A stretch of 64,000 nt of DNA from Cyanobacteria bacterium FACHB-DQ100 (GTDB lineage Bacteria > Cyanobacteriota > Cyanobacteriia > Leptolyngbyales > Leptolyngbyaceae): NCBI GenBank assembly GCA_014695195.1, contig JACJNW010000032.1, positions 248,001 to 312,000 on the forward strand, read 5' to 3'. Each line of letters opens with the position of its first letter. Positions within the stretch are counted from its first letter, which is position 1. Positions 61,388-64,000 of this stretch are shown here, in pieces. Made by a program: the position numbers and the translations under genes. The notes beneath the pieces are model-generated. The model saw only the letters and a program-made list of their open reading frames with translations. It did no database searches and was not told the origin of the DNA.

Positions 61388-63285
61388 GCCTTATATGCCT
61401 TTTCTGTAGCGTCCTGGACTTGTTGATTGGAGGAGAACGAGTACAATTTATGCCCGACAAAACTGAGCAGCGCTACACAAGCAGAACTGGCTAAACGCGC
61501 CAGGGTAGGATGCCATTGAGCCTGATTAATCAAAAGCTGCATCAATCCGAGATGCGCCAAAAAGCTATTGAGTGCGACAGTCGTAAAGACGGCAAACTGA
61601 ATCATCCAGTTATTCCAATACACCCCAAACACTAACTGTCGAGTCAGCAGGAAGTTTACAACTAAGCCGATCGAATAGCTGATACAGATCGACGGAAGAT
61701 ACCACAAGCCCGATGCAATCAAGAATGAGAACACCAGCAGATCCACAACCGTCGCTGAGCCTCCTGTAAATAAGTAGCCAGCAAACTGTTGAAAGACTTG
61801 AGCGACCCGTCTACGACTTGAAGAGCGTCGTCTTGTCCGAACTGGAGTTGTCACAGTATTGTCGCTTGCTTCTTCTTGATACTCGCTGTCTGCGTTGACC
61901 GCCCATAGGTCGTGCTTCCCAGGCAACAGCACGTTTTCTGCTGCCATAATTCCCATCAACAAACTGTGGTCTTGGTTATTGTATTTGAAGGCACCATAGC
62001 GACCGATCAACTGCAAATTCTCGAATCGGCTTAAGTACGATTGGATCTCTGCTAAAGCCTCCTTATACTGTCCGGCATAGATTGGATAGGTTTGGGGCAG
62101 CCGTACGACAAATCCATCAGATACCTTTTCACGTCGTAACAATCCAATTTTGCGTAATTCCTGTTCAGCCTGTAATACAAGCTGCTCTTCATCCTCAGTC
62201 CACATCGGTTCATCGGTGTTGCACCAGTATTCACAACACAATGGTGTTTGGTGGGAATTCGGCAACATTTTACTCGACCAATTGGCAAAGTTAGTGACCC
62301 GTCCAACCTGCACACTGGGTTCGTTGATATACAACCAGTTGTCAGGAAAAAGATTTTCTCCTTCAACGAGCAAATAAACTAGGACTGTGTTGCGGAACTT
62401 GAGCGATTTGGTGGCGGCAATGACCTGCTCAGGCGGAGGTGAATCCATCTGCTGCACCAATCTTGTGAGTGGGATCGAGGAGATCACACCTCCACAGGGG
62501 ATGGTTTGCTCGACCTTAGTTTTACGGTCTCTCAGCGTAACATGCGTGATATCGGTTCCATCATGATGAACCTGAACGACCTCGGTGTTGAGTAGAACGG
62601 TCTGGTTGTGCTGTTCAAGATAATCCTGGATTTTGTCGTAAAGCTGTCCCGATCCCAAGCGAGGAAATTGAAACTGATCAATTAAGCTTTTGACTTTGCC
62701 ATTGTTGCCCAATAGAGCATTTCGCGCTGCTTTTGAGAGCGATAAACCTTTGATTCGCTGTGCTGCCCAATCTGCACTAATTGCAGTACAGGGAATCCCC
62801 CAAAGCTTTTCTGTATAGGCTTCAAAAAATATCTCGAATAGTCGCCGACCAAAATTATTCGTCACCCATTCGGCGAAGTTTTTGGGCTTGTGATTGGGAA
62901 ATGCTCGGACGGTCAGGTATGACATGATAATCCGAGCACTTTCAACAATTCCCAAAGTCAACAGTGCTTCAAATGCTTTTAAGGGGTAGCTGAAATATTT
63001 ACCACCATAGTAGATTCGAGTTAAGCGATTCACTGTAACCTGATCATTGCCTAACACCTCATTCCAAAGTTTGAGCACCGGTGGAATCTTGGTGAAAAAG
63101 CGATGAGGACCGTAGTCAAGAATAAATCCTTTGTATTCAAAGCTTTTGGCTAAACCACCGACTCTAGCATCGAGTTCTACTACGACGATCGGCTGACCTT
63201 GTTTTGTCAGATGATAAGCCGCAGCTAGCCCGGCGGGACCTGCTCCAAGAATATAGATGGGCGCGGGAGTTTGAGAAGAGTTCAT
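61384..63285 (-). CDS. FAD-dependent amine-oxidase-fold protein fused to a GtrA membrane domain
   Basis: This 633-residue fusion has an N-terminal flavoprotein (about residues 10-460) with the dinucleotide loop YILGAGPAGLAAAYHL, VVVELDARVGGLAKS and a C-terminal YGAFKYNNQDHSLLMGIMAAE. It resembles UDP-galactopyranose mutase-like and protoporphyrinogen-oxidase-like proteins. An Arg-rich linker (RTRRRSSSRRRVAQ) leads to a GtrA domain with four helices (about 500-620: FAGYLFTGGSATVVDLLVF, NFLLTRQLVF). GtrA proteins are thought to flip polyprenyl-phosphate sugars. Followed by GT-C genes, this suggests one sugar modification system. ATG 63285 has an AGGA site 8 bases upstream; a TTG at 63309 is less likely. 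Confidence 0.82.
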   Translation of the reverse strand: MNSSQTPAPIYILGAGPAGLAAAYHLTKQGQPIVVVELDARVGGLAKSFEYKGFILDYGPHRFFTKIPPVLKLWNEVLGNDQVTVNRLTRIYYGGKYFSYPLKAFEALLTLGIVESARIIMSYLTVRAFPNHKPKNFAEWVTNNFGRRLFEIFFEAYTEKLWGIPCTAISADWAAQRIKGLSLSKAARNALLGNNGKVKSLIDQFQFPRLGSGQLYDKIQDYLEQHNQTVLLNTEVVQVHHDGTDITHVTLRDRKTKVEQTIPCGGVISSIPLTRLVQQMDSPPPEQVIAATKSLKFRNTVLVYLLVEGENLFPDNWLYINEPSVQVGRVTNFANWSSKMLPNSHQTPLCCEYWCNTDEPMWTEDEEQLVLQAEQELRKIGLLRREKVSDGFVVRLPQTYPIYAGQYKEALAEIQSYLSRFENLQLIGRYGAFKYNNQDHSLLMGIMAAENVLLPGKHDLWAVNADSEYQEEASDNTVTTPVRTRRRSSSRRRVAQVFQQFAGYLFTGGSATVVDLLVFSFLIASGLWYLPSICISYSIGLVVNFLLTRQLVFGVYWNNWMIQFAVFTTVALNSFLAHLGLMQLLINQAQWHPTLARLASSACVALLSFVGHKLYSFSSNQQVQDATEKAYKA

Positions 63286-63773
63286 CGGAGATTCCTGAGA
63301 AGATGGCAATCACGTTTACACGGTCTTAAGCCGATTTTGACTGCTGTACGATAACGTCATCTTCTCCGTACAGATCTCGTATAAATACTGAATTCCTACA
63401 TCTTCTTTCCCAGAGTTTTCGCTGACATATCGCTGATTTTTCGGTAGCAGCTACACAACCCTCAGGGAAAGTGCAGATTTAGCTGGATGATTAATTTATG
63501 TGATAATAACTACTTTCGGCAAGCAAAATTATCGGCTGAATCAAAAGGTTCTCGACATGGCGGACAATTCGCTCTACCGTCGTCTTATCTATATCCCAGC
63601 TTTGTTCGATGTGAAACTGGGTGCGATATTTCTGCTAGTATTTCATCGCCCTAGCTTCGATAAGACGTAGCCACCAGCCGGGGAAGATTGGCTCTTCGTA
63701 CTAGAAAATTAACAATAGGCAACTTGTCGATAGATTCTTCTAAGCTAGGATCTAGCGATCGGAGAGAGCCAGG
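63286..63773. other. Divergent intergenic region, no supported gene
   Basis: This 488-base stretch between the flavoprotein-GtrA gene and crtO is AT-rich and should hold both promoters. A 37-codon frame from ATG 63558 (starting MADNSLYRRLIYIPALFDVK) has no recognisable family. I see no RNA gene, and no repeat matching the palindromic family. Confidence 0.5.
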
Positions 63774-64000
63774 ATGTCTAATTACGATGTGATCATCATT
63801 GGTGCAGGTCATAATGGTTTGGTCTGTGCTGCTTATTTGCTCAAAGCGGGCTACACAGTTCTGTTATTGGAAAAGCGTCCGGTTCCGGGAGGAGCGGCAA
63901 CGACTGAAGCACTCATTCCAGAGTTGCCAGAGTTTAGGTTTAATCGATGCGCGATCGATCATGAGTTCATTCATTTAGGCCCGGTGGTTGAGGAACTAGA
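63774..64000 (+). CDS. crtO: Beta-carotene ketolase, CrtO type (N-terminal part, cut by window edge)
   Basis: The first 75 residues are visible. They begin MSNYDVIIIGAGHNGLVCAA, the FAD-binding loop, then LLEKRPVPGGAATTEALIPE and FRFNRCAIDHEFIHLGPV. The R-F-N-R-C-A-I-D-H-E-F-I segment is characteristic of cyanobacterial CrtO, related to phytoene desaturases, which adds a keto group to beta-carotene to give echinenone. It has a GGAGAG ribosome-binding site 7 bases before the ATG. The rest of the gene lies outside the window. Confidence 0.9.
   Translation, partial: MSNYDVIIIGAGHNGLVCAAYLLKAGYTVLLLEKRPVPGGAATTEALIPELPEFRFNRCAIDHEFIHLGPVVEEL

Overview
The window comes from a cyanobacterium. The octamer GCGATCGC and its core CGATCG (HIP1) recur throughout. 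A CrtO-type carotene ketolase, KtrA/KtrB, a ModBC fusion, cyanobacterial Ser/Thr kinases and hopanoid-modification genes all fit. A filamentous Leptolyngbya-like lineage is my best guess, from gene content only. Both edges cut genes: an acyltransferase on the left and crtO on the right. I see no rRNA, tRNA, prophage, transposase gene or CRISPR array.

Layout. 1-6.4 kb: acyltransferase and rhodanese, the K+ uptake pair ktrB-ktrA, a decayed coiled-coil gene beside a palindromic repeat element, a fused oligopeptide-type ABC ATPase and a lysozyme-like protein. 6.4-9.3 kb: Mn catalase, a DUF2243 membrane protein and a hemerythrin-domain protein, probably stress-related; a second hemerythrin paralogue lies at 56.2-57.3 kb. 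9.3-18.7 kb: a seven-gene chemosensory operon (cheW, cheR-TPR, mcp, cheW, cheA-REC, cheB, REC-cyclase). Its parts match the Pseudomonas Wsp pathway, but the output protein carries a complete class III adenylate cyclase domain instead of the GGDEF domain of WspR. 18.8-22.6 kb: amidohydrolase, Asp/Asn hydroxylase-like protein and a GT87-type membrane glycosyltransferase.

22.7-30.3 kb is a block of small-molecule metabolism: NTF2-like protein, quinone oxidoreductase, cupin, a nitrilase-fold protein lacking its catalytic Lys and Cys, aldehyde dehydrogenase, DUF1838 and a double VOC protein. 30.7-34.1 kb: DUF1294 and molybdate uptake (modA, modBC), divergent from a small ribbon-helix-helix/TOBE protein that probably senses molybdate. 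34.6-41 kb: alanine racemase, HNH endonuclease, DHH phosphoesterase, SixA, a tandemly duplicated MarR protein and a 1-Cys peroxiredoxin. 41-44.4 kb: a PpiC isomerase with a peptidase-like ABC exporter. 45-48.8 kb: a diiron-type protein, HpnK, two half-size EamA/ArnEF-like membrane proteins and HpnI, probably making and flipping an aminosugar-modified lipid. 48.8-56 kb: PBP4, a Nif11-like peptide, HAD phosphatase, IlvE, Ser/Thr kinase, BioD and glycerate kinase. 57.5-63.3 kb: two tandem GT-C-like membrane proteins and a flavoprotein-GtrA fusion, with a gene remnant that records their duplication.

A family of about 160-bp elements with GGTAT/ATACC ends and GC-rich internal palindromes occurs at least seven times, whole or partial, in the gaps between genes.
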